The notes beneath the pieces were generated by a model that saw only the letters and a program-made list of their open reading frames with translations, ran no database searches and was not told where the DNA came from. DNA of 14,054 bases, taken from positions 1 through 14,054 of the forward strand of contig CAKRMZ010000037.1 in assembly GCA_934365155.1 (NCBI GenBank). Reading direction: 5' to 3'. Below are positions 1 through 7,694 of this stretch, piece after piece (the stretch's first letter is position 1; each line of letters begins with the position of its first letter). The stretch is from an uncultured Eubacteriales bacterium. GTDB lineage: Bacteria > Bacillota > Clostridia > Oscillospirales > CAG-272. A program made the position numbers and the translations under genes.

Positions 1-36
1 CGAAGTGCCATTTTTGAAACATACTGTTTATATTTC

Positions 37-1005
37 TTATGCTTTTCCGTTGCAACCGAGCACATGAACCAGTTTGTGACGTACAATCTCTTTAATGTTT
101 GCACGAGCCGGTTTCAGATATTCGCGCGGGTCGAATTTATCCGGATGCTCATTCATAAACTTACGGATCGTACCGGTCATTGCCAGACGCAAATCCGAGT
201 CAATATTAATCTTACAAACCGACATGCTTGCCGCTTTGCGGAGTTCATCTTCGGGAATTCCGACTGCATCGGGCATTTTTCCGCCGTTCTCGTTAATCAT
301 CTTGACATACTCTTGAGGAACCGAAGAAGAACCGTGAAGTACAATCGGGAAGCCCGGCAAACGACGGGAAACTTCTTCCAGAATATCAAAACGAAGCGGA
401 GGGGGAACCAAAATTCCCTGCTCGTTTCTTGTGCACTGAGCGGGAGTAAACTTATATGCACCGTGGCTGGTACCGATTGCAATCGCCAAAGAATCCACAC
501 CGGTTCTTTCAACGAACTCTTCCACTTCCTCCGGACGAGTATAAGAGGACTTGCCTGCTTCGACTTTCACATCATCCTCAACGCCGGCCAAGGTACCGAG
601 CTCACCCTCAACAACAACGCCGTGTGCATGAGCATATTCTACAACCTTACGGGTCAGGGCAATATTGTCCTCAAAAGAATGAGAAGAACCGTCAATCATA
701 ACAGAGCTGAATCCGCCGTCAATGCAGGATTTGCAGGTTTCGAAATCCGGGCCGTGATCCAAATGAAGAACAATCGGAATCTCCGGGCATTCAATAACAG
801 CCGCTTCGACAAGTTTGATAAGATACGTGTGATTTGCATAAGCGCGTGCGCCTTTGGAAACCTGAAGAATCAGCGGAGCCTTTTCTTCTTTGGCTGCTTC
901 TGTGATACCTTGGATAATCTCCATGTTGTTCACATTAAAAGCACCGATTGCATAACCGCCTTCATACGCTTTTTTAAACATTTCGGTTGAGGTAACGAGT
1001 GGCAT
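37..1005 (-). CDS. fba: Class II fructose-1,6-bisphosphate aldolase
   Basis: Cytosolic glycolytic/gluconeogenic enzyme that reversibly splits fructose-1,6-bisphosphate into dihydroxyacetone phosphate and glyceraldehyde-3-phosphate, using a divalent metal (usually zinc). The 322-residue product shows the class II barrel with its metal/catalytic signatures: LHLDHG (Asp83, His84), a VEGELG segment near 132-137, GTSHGAY with His181, and VLHGSSS with His224. Length fits the family. The frame stays open upstream to a TTG at 1050, but the ATG at 1005 is chosen because the protein family starts MPLVTSTEMF and an AAAGGAGAG ribosome binding site lies just upstream. The gene is divergent from the phosphofructokinase gene, which makes its substrate, and has its own near-consensus promoter. 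No terminator is visible in the 36 bases between its stop and the window edge. Function is very secure. Confidence 0.97.
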   Translation of the reverse strand: MPLVTSTEMFKKAYEGGYAIGAFNVNNMEIIQGITEAAKEEKAPLILQVSKGARAYANHTYLIKLVEAAVIECPEIPIVLHLDHGPDFETCKSCIDGGFSSVMIDGSSHSFEDNIALTRKVVEYAHAHGVVVEGELGTLAGVEDDVKVEAGKSSYTRPEEVEEFVERTGVDSLAIAIGTSHGAYKFTPAQCTRNEQGILVPPPLRFDILEEVSRRLPGFPIVLHGSSSVPQEYVKMINENGGKMPDAVGIPEDELRKAASMSVCKINIDSDLRLAMTGTIRKFMNEHPDKFDPREYLKPARANIKEIVRHKLVHVLGCNGKA

Positions 1006-1066
1006 TTTATTCTCTCCTTTACATGCAGAAGATAAAAAATCCTCTGTCAATAATTTTCACGCTATT

Positions 1067-1095
1067 ATTATAAAATCTTGCAAATCAAAAGTCAA
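1067..1095 (-). promoter_or_regulatory. Sigma-A-type promoter of fba
   Basis: On the minus strand TTGACT (1090-1095) is followed after exactly 17 bases by TATAAT (1067-1072), a near-perfect housekeeping promoter. Transcription would start near 1060 and give a leader of about 55 bases before the fba ATG. The spacer contains GATTTGCAAG, which recurs in the leader of the divergent gene. Confidence 0.85.
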
Positions 1096-1210
1096 GTATT
1101 TTACATGCAAAACCTTGCTGTTTTCCCGATTTTAAAAGAAAAAATATTGATTTTTTGTCGTATCTATGCTATATTAGTGGTTAAGTAATTTTTTTATATC
1201 GATTTGCAAG
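1077..1210. repeat. Inverted 10-bp repeat in the fba/pfp divergent region
   Basis: CTTGCAAATC at 1077-1086 is the exact reverse complement of GATTTGCAAG at 1201-1210. Read in the sense direction of each gene, both carry GATTTGCAAG. For fba it sits between -35 and -10. For the phosphofructokinase it sits at the ribosome binding site. The match is seen directly; a role as operator for a shared regulator is inference. Confidence 0.5.
1147..1175 (+). promoter_or_regulatory. Sigma-A-type promoter of pfp (extended -10)
   Basis: TTGATT (1147-1152), a 17-base spacer, then TATATT (1170-1175), immediately preceded by TGC, which matches the TGn extended -10 element. Transcription would start near 1182, leaving a leader of about 44 bases. 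The -35 boxes of this promoter and the fba promoter lie about 51 bp apart and face away from each other. Confidence 0.75.
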
Positions 1211-1225
1211 GAGTGTTTATTGATT

Positions 1226-2473
1226 ATGTCTATATTAAAAGGTGCAGCCGTTATCGGCCAATCCGGCGGACCGACTGCCGTTATCAACGCAAGCACATAC
1301 GGTGCTATTTATACCGCTCTTCACAGTGACGTTATCACAAAAACCTACGGCGCCTTAAACGGCATCCGCGGTATATTGGATGAAAATTTAATCGATATGG
1401 GACTCGAAGATCCGGACGAGCTCGCATATATGAAATACACCCCCTCCTCTGCTTTAGGCTCCTGTCGTTATAAGCTCAAAGATCCCGCAGAGGATGACAC
1501 CGATTACAAACGCATTTTAGAAGTATTCCGCAAATACAATATCCGTTATTTCTTCTATAACGGCGGCAATGATTCTATGGACACCTGCAATAAAATCTCC
1601 AAATATATGCTGAAAAACGGTTATGAATGCCGCGTTATGGGTATTCCGAAAACCATCGACAACGATCTCACCGGCACAGACCACTGCCCCGGATTTGCAT
1701 CGGCTGCCAAATATGTCGCGACCTCTGTTATGGAAGTCTACCATGATGCCCGCGTTTATGACAAGGGAATGATTACGGTGATTGAAGCGATGGGACGCAA
1801 TGCCGGATGGCTGACCGCTTCTGCTGCACTGGCCGGTGCAAAACAGTGCGGTCCGGATTTAATCTATCTGCCGGAAGTTCCTTTCTCTCTGGAGCGTTTC
1901 CTTGACAGCGTAGAGAAGATTTACAAGAAAAATAACAAATGTATCGTTGTTGTTTCCGAAGGCATTAAAGATTCAAACGGAAAATACATCTCCGAATATG
2001 CAACGGAAGGAATTGCAAAAGACAGTTTCGGCCATGCCCAGCTCGGCGGCCTTGCTGCTTATTTAGCAGAGCAAGCCCGTATTCGTACCGGATCTAAAGT
2101 TCGCGGAATTGAACTGAGTTTGCTCCAGCGCTGTGCCGCACACTGCGCATCGCAAACCGACATTGACGAATCCTATGCAGCCGGAAAAGCCGCTGTGGAA
2201 AATGCCATTGCCGGAATCACCGACAAGATGGTCGGATTTGAGCGTATTACGGAAAACGGAAAATATTCCTGCAAAATCAAACTTTTCGATTTAAGCGTTG
2301 TAGCGAATACCGAAAAGAAAGTACCTTTGGAGTGGATCACTCCTACCGGAGACGGAATTACCGACGACTTTGTAGATTATGCGCTTCCGTTAATTCAAGG
2401 TGCCACTAAGCTTCCCATGGAAGACAGCCTCCCTCGTTTTGTCCGTCTGAAAAAAATTAAAGCAACTGTATAA
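1226..2473 (+). CDS. pfp: Pyrophosphate-dependent 6-phosphofructokinase (PPi-PFK type)
   Basis: Phosphorylates fructose-6-phosphate at C1 to fructose-1,6-bisphosphate, probably with pyrophosphate rather than ATP, so the step would be reversible and save ATP. The 415-residue cytosolic protein has GQSGGPTAVIN at 11-21, GGNDS at 113-117 with Asp116 where ATP enzymes carry Gly, PKTIDND at 141-147 with Lys142 replacing the Gly of the ATP-type PGTIDND motif, and MGRNAGW at 189-195. Those Asp and Lys residues are the known markers of PPi use. The start is uncertain: AAGGAG at 1208-1213 is 6 bases from a TTG at 1220 and 12 from the ATG at 1226. I chose the ATG; the TTG would add two residues. Divergent partner is aldolase, the next glycolytic step. 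Phosphoryl donor remains a prediction. Confidence 0.93.
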   Translation: MSILKGAAVIGQSGGPTAVINASTYGAIYTALHSDVITKTYGALNGIRGILDENLIDMGLEDPDELAYMKYTPSSALGSCRYKLKDPAEDDTDYKRILEVFRKYNIRYFFYNGGNDSMDTCNKISKYMLKNGYECRVMGIPKTIDNDLTGTDHCPGFASAAKYVATSVMEVYHDARVYDKGMITVIEAMGRNAGWLTASAALAGAKQCGPDLIYLPEVPFSLERFLDSVEKIYKKNNKCIVVVSEGIKDSNGKYISEYATEGIAKDSFGHAQLGGLAAYLAEQARIRTGSKVRGIELSLLQRCAAHCASQTDIDESYAAGKAAVENAIAGITDKMVGFERITENGKYSCKIKLFDLSVVANTEKKVPLEWITPTGDGITDDFVDYALPLIQGATKLPMEDSLPRFVRLKKIKATV

Positions 2474-2488
2474 TTCTGCTGACCCAGC

Positions 2489-2524
2489 AAAAAATCCCTA
2501 AGGCTTATTTAAACCTTAGGGATT
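2489..2524. terminator. Perfect 11-bp hairpin between pfp and mtaB
   Basis: AATCCCTAAGG (2493-2503) pairs perfectly with CCTTAGGGATT (2514-2524) around a 10-base loop, 20 bases after the pfp stop. On the plus strand it is followed by CTTACCC, not a T run. The A6 run before it (2489-2494) gives a proper U tract only for minus-strand transcripts. It may slow or partly stop read-through into mtaB, or protect the pfp 3' end; calling it an efficient pfp terminator would overreach. Confidence 0.5.
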
Positions 2525-2545
2525 CTTACCCATAAAGGAGTATTT

Positions 2546-3865
2546 ATGAATCTTTCTCCGAAAGCGGCTCTTTTAAATCTCGGCTGCCGAGTGAACCAAT
2601 ATGAAACGGACTGTATTCGTGAACATCTCTGTGAAAAGGGATTTGAAATTGTTCCCTTTTCTGCTTCTTGTGATGTTTGCATTATTAACACTTGCACCGT
2701 CACTGCGGAAAGCGACCGAAAATCCCGTCAGGCCATACGCCGTGCCGCACACCTGCACCCGGATGCTCTGATTATCGCTGTCGGCTGCAGTGCGCAAACA
2801 CAGGCCAAAGAGCTGTCAAAAATTGAAGGACTCGACTGTATTTTCGGCAGCCGTAACAAATTGGATGCCGTCGCAGCCGCAGTGGATTTCGTTCAAAACC
2901 GAATTCGGCATTCCGGCACCATATGCACTCCCCCGTTAGAAAACGCACCGTTTGAAGCCATGTCGATTTCCCGTGCGGAGCGCACGCGCGCTTATATTAA
3001 AATTGAAGACGGTTGCGAAAACCTTTGCAGTTACTGTGCCATTCCGCATGCGCGCGGAAAAGTGTGCTCCAAGTCGGAGGCCGATATTCTCAAGGAGGTT
3101 CGGCAGCTTGCCGGGAACGGATACCGTGAAATTGTGCTGACCGGCATTGAAACCGCTTCTTGGGGAAAAGATCTGCAAAAAGGCTCACTAACCGAACTGA
3201 TTGCCAAGGTAGCTGAAATTCCGGGAATTGAACGGATTCGCTTAGGTTCACTTTATCCAAGCTTTGTCGATGCAAGCTTTGCAGATGCCGTTTCCGAAAT
3301 ACCTAAATTTATGCCTCATCTTCATTTATCACTGCAAAGCGGATGCGACCCGATTCTCAAGGCAATGAACCGACACTATACAGCCGCAGAGGTTCTTTGC
3401 AACATGGAATATCTTCGAAAAAAACTTCCGCTGATGGAATTCAGCTGTGACCTGATGGTAGGCTTTCCCGGCGAAAGCGATGCGGATCACAAAGCCACAT
3501 TGGATTTTTTGAATGAAGCCCGGTTCTTTCACATTCATCAATTCATATATTCCCCTCGTCCGGGGACTCCGGCCGCAGAGCGACTCGATCAGATTGCGGC
3601 AGACCGAAAATCAATGCGTGCGAAGGAAATCCGTCAACTGAGCGAACGCATTCGCTTAGAGATCATCACGCACTATATCCGCGAGTCCATTCCTTTATCG
3701 GTTTTATTCGAGCGTGATAAAAACGGATTTTCTTCCGGTCATACCGATAACTTTTTAGAGGTTCATGTAAAAACCGACGAAGCCCTTCACGGACAAATAC
3801 ATCCGGTTTGCATCACATCCGTGGATGCAGACGGATTCATTACGGCAAAGAGGATATCAAAATGA
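2546..3865 (+). CDS. mtaB: tRNA t6A37 methylthiotransferase MtaB
   Basis: Radical SAM enzyme that adds a methylthio group at C2 of N6-threonylcarbamoyladenosine (t6A) at position 37 of tRNAs, giving ms2t6A. The 439-residue protein has the expected three parts: an N-terminal UPF0004 domain with three cluster-binding cysteines (Cys14 in LGCRVNQYET, Cys50 in INTCTVT, Cys81 in GCSAQ), a radical SAM core with Cys157-x3-Cys161-x2-Cys164, and a C-terminal TRAM-like RNA-binding region from about 375 onward. The LGCRVNQYET start separates MtaB from MiaB and RimO. AAAGGAG at 2534-2540 sits 5 bases before the ATG. Its TGA overlaps the ATG of the next gene (ATGA), so the two are translationally coupled. 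Full length, all key cysteines present. Confidence 0.95.
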   Translation: MNLSPKAALLNLGCRVNQYETDCIREHLCEKGFEIVPFSASCDVCIINTCTVTAESDRKSRQAIRRAAHLHPDALIIAVGCSAQTQAKELSKIEGLDCIFGSRNKLDAVAAAVDFVQNRIRHSGTICTPPLENAPFEAMSISRAERTRAYIKIEDGCENLCSYCAIPHARGKVCSKSEADILKEVRQLAGNGYREIVLTGIETASWGKDLQKGSLTELIAKVAEIPGIERIRLGSLYPSFVDASFADAVSEIPKFMPHLHLSLQSGCDPILKAMNRHYTAAEVLCNMEYLRKKLPLMEFSCDLMVGFPGESDADHKATLDFLNEARFFHIHQFIYSPRPGTPAAERLDQIAADRKSMRAKEIRQLSERIRLEIITHYIRESIPLSVLFERDKNGFSSGHTDNFLEVHVKTDEALHGQIHPVCITSVDADGFITAKRISK

Positions 3866-5754
3866 AACATTACAGCGACGCTCTTTTACGCACAGTCACC
3901 AAACCGGGACGTTATATCGGAAAAGAGCTTAACCAAATCATAAAGGACAAAAATAACATTCGCGCGCGGATTGCCTTTTGCTTTCCGGACAGCTATGAAA
4001 TCGGTATGTCAAACCTCGGCATGCGCATTCTTTACGGAGCACTGAACCAATCCGAGGATGTGTGGTGTGAAAGATGCTTTGCGCCGTGGAGCGATATGGA
4101 AGAGCAAATGCGCAAGAATTCCATTCCTTTATGCGCTTTAGAAAGCGGAGACCCTCTCACCGAATTCGATTTTGTCGCCTTTACGTTGCAATACGAACTG
4201 TGCTATACCAATGTTGTCAACATGCTGAATCTTGCAGGTATCCCGGCACTCTCCAAAGAGCGAGGAGAAAATTCGCCCATTATTCTGGGCGGCGGTCCCT
4301 GCGCTTACAACGCCGAACCGATTGCAGACTTTTTTGATATTTTTTCAATCGGAGAAGGCGAAGTCGCCCTGACAGAGCTCGCAGAGCTTTACATTGCAAT
4401 GAAAGCGGACGGCTCTTACTCCAAAGCGGCTTTCCTACACCGTGCAGCACAGCTGGAAGGTTTCTATGTTCCTTCTTTATATCACGTTACTTATCATCCG
4501 GACGGTACCGTTGCCGCATATACTCCCGTATACGATGATATTCCGATAAAAATCAAGAAACGGATTATCGGCGATATGGACAAGGCATATTTTCCGAAAG
4601 ATTTCGTTTTGCCGTATATTGAAACCGTGCAGGACCGAATCGCACTGGAGGTTTATCGCGGATGCATTCGCGGCTGTCGCTTCTGCCAAGCCGGCATGAT
4701 TTATCGGCCTGTACGCGAAAAATCTCCCGAAGTATTAAATGAACAGGCAAAATGTCTTTATCGATCAACCGGATATGATGAGATATCTCTCATCTCCCTC
4801 AGTATCAGTGATTATTCCGATATCAGCACCTTGACCGACAAACTTCTTCAGTGGACAGATCCCAACAAGGTGAATTTATCTCTTCCCTCTTTGCGCGCCG
4901 ACAGCTTTTCCGATGAACTGATGCAAAAAATCTCTTCCGTACGCCAAAGCGGACTCACCTTTGCACCGGAGGCCGGCTCGCAAAAGCTCCGAGACGCCAT
5001 CAACAAAAATGTTACCGAAGAAGAAATTCTGAATGCCTGCAAAATCGCCTTCCGTGCCGGAAAAACACAGGTAAAGCTCTATTTCATGTTAGGCCTTCCC
5101 ACCGAAACACCGGAGGACATTGCGGGAATCCCGCTGCTGGGCCGTCATGTATTGGATACCTTTTATCATACAGAAGGGCGGAACAGAGCAAAGGCTCCTC
5201 AAGTTACACTGTCTGTGGCTTGCTTTATTCCCAAACCCTTTACCCCCTTTCAATGGGACGCACAAAGCACGTTAGAGGAGCTGGAGGAAAAACAAAAAAT
5301 CCTGATAGAACATGTCAGCGACCGAAAAATCCGATGCAACTGGCATGATGCCAAGGTCAGCCGAATTGAAGCGGTGTTCGCACGCGGAGACCGCAAGCTC
5401 AGCGCAGCCATCAAGCGTGCGGTTGAGCTCGGATTCCATTTTGACGCTTGGGAAGAATTCTTCGATTATGACAAATGGTGTGCTGTATTTGAAGAAACCG
5501 GTATTGATCCCGCATTTTATGCCAACCGCAACTTCAAGGAGGATGAAATTCTTCCGTGGGATATTATTGATTGCGGAGTCAGTAAAGAATTTTTACTGCG
5601 GGAACGCCACCGTGCTTACGAGGGAAAAACCACCCCGAACTGCAAACAAGCCTGCAGCAAATGCGGTGCCTCTGAATTCGGCAGTTCCTGCGATCAATCG
5701 CACTACACATACTGCAAAAGGAAAGGAGAGCATTCTAATGGCGGAAGCGTCTGA
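3862..5754 (+). CDS. B12-binding radical SAM protein, TIGR03960 family
   Basis: Unassigned radical SAM enzyme of 630 residues. The N-terminal 230 or so residues resemble a cobalamin-binding Rossmann domain (RIAFCFPDSYEIGMSNLGMR and an ILGGGP loop) but I see no DxHxxG motif. The radical SAM core follows, with Cys268-x3-Cys272-x2-Cys275 inside YRGCIRGCRFCQAG. The last 40 residues are cysteine-rich: Cys594, 598, 601, 610 and 618, the first three repeating the CxxxCxxC spacing, which suggests a second Fe-S cluster or a zinc site. The start is the ATG at 3862, overlapping the mtaB stop; an open extension to 3808 lies inside mtaB and is ignored. The gene overlaps the next one by 17 bases. In clostridia this family is regularly followed by a DUF2344 partner, as here, which argues for a joint but still unknown reaction. 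Substrate unknown. Confidence 0.9.
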   Translation: MKHYSDALLRTVTKPGRYIGKELNQIIKDKNNIRARIAFCFPDSYEIGMSNLGMRILYGALNQSEDVWCERCFAPWSDMEEQMRKNSIPLCALESGDPLTEFDFVAFTLQYELCYTNVVNMLNLAGIPALSKERGENSPIILGGGPCAYNAEPIADFFDIFSIGEGEVALTELAELYIAMKADGSYSKAAFLHRAAQLEGFYVPSLYHVTYHPDGTVAAYTPVYDDIPIKIKKRIIGDMDKAYFPKDFVLPYIETVQDRIALEVYRGCIRGCRFCQAGMIYRPVREKSPEVLNEQAKCLYRSTGYDEISLISLSISDYSDISTLTDKLLQWTDPNKVNLSLPSLRADSFSDELMQKISSVRQSGLTFAPEAGSQKLRDAINKNVTEEEILNACKIAFRAGKTQVKLYFMLGLPTETPEDIAGIPLLGRHVLDTFYHTEGRNRAKAPQVTLSVACFIPKPFTPFQWDAQSTLEELEEKQKILIEHVSDRKIRCNWHDAKVSRIEAVFARGDRKLSAAIKRAVELGFHFDAWEEFFDYDKWCAVFEETGIDPAFYANRNFKEDEILPWDIIDCGVSKEFLLRERHRAYEGKTTPNCKQACSKCGASEFGSSCDQSHYTYCKRKGEHSNGGSV

Positions 5755-6421
5755 TAATTCTCGGTTTCAAATCCGTCTTCGTTTTCAAAAAATCGGAGAT
5801 CTGAAATTCATTTCTCACCTTGACCTGATGCGCACAATGCGCCGTGCCTTTCATCGCGCGCAAATCCCCTTGGCTTATTCCTGCGGCTTTAATCCGCATC
5901 CGAAAATGACATTTGCCCTCCCCTTGTCTCTGGGAAGCGAAAGCATTTGCGAATATATGGATATTACCGTCACAGAAGAATTGGAATACGAGCAAATCAA
6001 ATCCCGCTGCAATGCGGTCCTACCGGAAGAACTCCAAATTACAGACGTACGCAAACCGGTATGCGGCCTCGATAAAATCGGCTTCTCCGATTATGAAATC
6101 CGAATCAAACCGCTATGCACGGAAAGAGGATTTGAAAATGCTTTTGCAGACTATATAAAGGCTCCCGTTTACATTGAAAAACAAAGCAAATCCGGCGTCA
6201 AAACAATTGACATTACCGAACGCATTCATTCCGCTTCTTTTATAGGCGACAAAGACGATTTGCTCATCAAAGCACGCTTATGTGCTGATAATGCGCTTTT
6301 CTTGAATCCGGAGCTTCTGGTGCGCGCTTTTGCACAAAACCCCTCCACAGCCATTCATGAAGATTATGCAATTCTTCGCACGGAAATTTATCAAAAGGAC
6401 GGCGTCAGCCGTTTCCTGTAA
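5738..6421 (+). CDS. Radical-SAM-linked protein, TIGR03936/DUF2344 family
   Basis: A 227-residue cytosolic protein of the family that accompanies TIGR03960 radical SAM proteins, either as the next gene or fused to it. The N terminus carries the family signature: RLRFQKIGDLKFISHLDLMR near 13-32, then SCGFNPHPKM and LPLSLGSES. No radical SAM cysteine triad, transmembrane segment or signal peptide is visible, so it is more likely a partner or substrate-handling subunit than an enzyme of the same type. The ATG at 5738 is supported by AAAGGAG at 5722-5728 with a 9-base spacer; the frame is open much further upstream but only by chance inside the preceding gene. The 17-base overlap with that gene implies coupled translation. 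Molecular function unknown. Confidence 0.88.
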   Translation: MAEASDNSRFQIRLRFQKIGDLKFISHLDLMRTMRRAFHRAQIPLAYSCGFNPHPKMTFALPLSLGSESICEYMDITVTEELEYEQIKSRCNAVLPEELQITDVRKPVCGLDKIGFSDYEIRIKPLCTERGFENAFADYIKAPVYIEKQSKSGVKTIDITERIHSASFIGDKDDLLIKARLCADNALFLNPELLVRAFAQNPSTAIHEDYAILRTEIYQKDGVSRFL

Positions 6422-6445
6422 ACCTTCGGGAAAGGAAATTTCAAA

Positions 6446-6769
6446 ATGACCGCAAATGAATATCAAAATATCGTCATGTCCATGAGAAATTGCGAACTGT
6501 CGGAAAAAGATCTTTTGCTGAGCGGAGTCATGGGGCTTTGCGGTGAAGCGGGCGAAGTAATCGAACTGGTAAAGAAATGGTTTGCCCAAGGACATAGCTT
6601 GGACCGTGACCGATTAATTTCGGAGCTTGGTGATGTAGCTTGGTATTTAGCGGCAACAGCATATGCTTTACAGATTCCCTTAGATGATGTTTTGACCAAC
6701 AACATTGAAAAGCTGAAGGCTCGGTATCCCCAAGGCTTTTGCACGGAAAATTCCGTACATCGAAAATAA
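6446..6769 (+). CDS. MazG-like nucleotide pyrophosphohydrolase
   Basis: Small (107-residue) all-alpha NTP pyrophosphohydrolase of the MazG/dUTPase-like fold, which hydrolyses nucleoside triphosphates to monophosphate and pyrophosphate in a magnesium-dependent way. The diagnostic metal-binding pairs are present: GEAGEVIE (Glu34 and Glu37) and ELGDVAWYL (Glu60 and Asp63). A single short domain sets it apart from full-length two-domain MazG. The ATG is preceded by AAAGGA at 6431-6436, 24 bases after the DUF2344 stop, so it is the last gene of the mtaB cluster and is followed by a strong terminator. The preferred nucleotide (house-cleaning of damaged NTPs, dNTP balance) cannot be read from sequence. 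No link to the radical SAM genes beyond co-transcription is evident. Confidence 0.88.
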   Translation: MTANEYQNIVMSMRNCELSEKDLLLSGVMGLCGEAGEVIELVKKWFAQGHSLDRDRLISELGDVAWYLAATAYALQIPLDDVLTNNIEKLKARYPQGFCTENSVHRK

Positions 6770-6835
6770 CTCCTTTATTTTTATATTCATGCTCTGTCCT
6801 GCACCCGTTTTCAGCGTCAGGGCACCGAAAACAAA

Positions 6836-6867
6836 AAACAGCCGCATCTAAAAAGATGCGGCTGTTT
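6836..6867. terminator. Bidirectional Rho-independent terminator
   Basis: AAACAGCCGCATC (6836-6848) and GATGCGGCTGTTT (6855-6867) form a perfect 13-bp stem with a 6-base loop. The right side is followed by a T-rich stretch (6871-6882), the left side by an A-rich run that reads as U-rich on the minus strand. It lies between converging transcription units and can serve both the mtaB cluster and the membrane-protein pair ending at 6950. Confidence 0.88.
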
Positions 6868-6949
6868 GCCTATTTTATTTTTCAGATACGGCTGCTTTGC
6901 CATCTTCATAAAAGCATTCAATCGTTCGCGATTCATGTCCCGTTCTGCA

Positions 6950-7690
6950 TCAATAATGCAAATCATAATAAATCATGTTGCCGATGCTGTCAAGCTGGCT
7001 TGCGATTTTTTCACGCGAACGGGCGCTGTCCGCCGCAATGCACCGCATTTCAAAATCATGGCGTTTCTGCGCCTCCATTTGCTGAACGCGGTCGGCATGC
7101 TCAAAGGCAGCCTTTTGCAATGCGGCTTCCAATTTCTTCTTTTCTATTTCAAGCAATTGCTTGTTCATAAGCAACTTGTCATATTCCTGCAAAGCCTCTT
7201 TAATCGTATCCGCACGGTGAGTTTCGATCAACCGGATCAGCAGTTCGATCACCTGCAATTTTTTCTCATCGTCACAAAGATAGTCCATACCATCCAGCTT
7301 TTTCAGATGTTCATCCAAAACTTGTCTTTGCTCTTTGTATTCTTTCGCAAGGCATGCAAGGCGCGAATCAATCTCTTGATTCCGCAAAATCTGTTCTTCC
7401 TGCCATTTCTTTTCGGCACTCTCACGAATTTCAATATTTTCAGCCTTGGCTTTTTCGTCCGCGGCACTTGCCATTTTCAGAGCAGCAATCTGCTCCGCAG
7501 ATAATTTCGGATTGGCAGCGGACTTGTTTTTGATTCTGCGAACAATACCCATCGCAGCAAAGCTCAAGCCGAAGCTTAAGGCAAGAATCACAAGATAAAC
7601 CCATGCGTGAAAGCCGTAAAGCATTCCGCCGTAAAACAAAGCAAAGAAAAGGGCCACGATCGCTAAACCGATTACAGCTAATTTTTTCAT
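6950..7690 (-). CDS. Hypothetical membrane-anchored coiled-coil protein
   Basis: I do not recognise a family for this 246-residue protein. Residues about 3-24 and 29-50 are two hydrophobic segments joined by a short loop, followed by basic RRIKNK, which by the positive-inside rule puts the rest in the cytoplasm. From about 65 to 230 it is rich in Glu, Lys, Gln, Ala and Leu with heptad-like spacing, so a long helical coiled coil is likely. The C terminus ends in a tyrosine-rich MIYYDLHY. The ATG has a strong GGAGGTGA ribosome binding site that contains the stop codon of the upstream gene, only 4 bases separating stop from start; the two are surely one operon. The coding frame has neither transporter motifs nor catalytic motifs that I can see. 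A scaffold or envelope-associated role is only a guess. Confidence 0.8.
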   Translation of the reverse strand: MKKLAVIGLAIVALFFALFYGGMLYGFHAWVYLVILALSFGLSFAAMGIVRRIKNKSAANPKLSAEQIAALKMASAADEKAKAENIEIRESAEKKWQEEQILRNQEIDSRLACLAKEYKEQRQVLDEHLKKLDGMDYLCDDEKKLQVIELLIRLIETHRADTIKEALQEYDKLLMNKQLLEIEKKKLEAALQKAAFEHADRVQQMEAQKRHDFEMRCIAADSARSREKIASQLDSIGNMIYYDLHY

Positions 7691-7694
7691 TGTT

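Noticed and set aside
64..990. A 308-codon open frame on the plus strand opposite the aldolase gene.
   Set aside because: It is antisense to a highly conserved gene, has no ribosome binding site and its translation resembles no protein; it follows from the codon usage of fba.
5312..5737. N-terminal extension of the DUF2344 gene by 142 codons.
   Set aside because: It lies entirely inside the radical SAM gene in another frame; the conserved family start and the ribosome site place the start at 5738.
6739..7504. Two overlapping plus-strand open frames (6739-7170 and 6866-7504) across the terminator and the membrane-protein gene.
   Set aside because: They run through the bidirectional terminator, lack ribosome sites and are opposite a minus-strand gene with a strong GGAGGTGA site.
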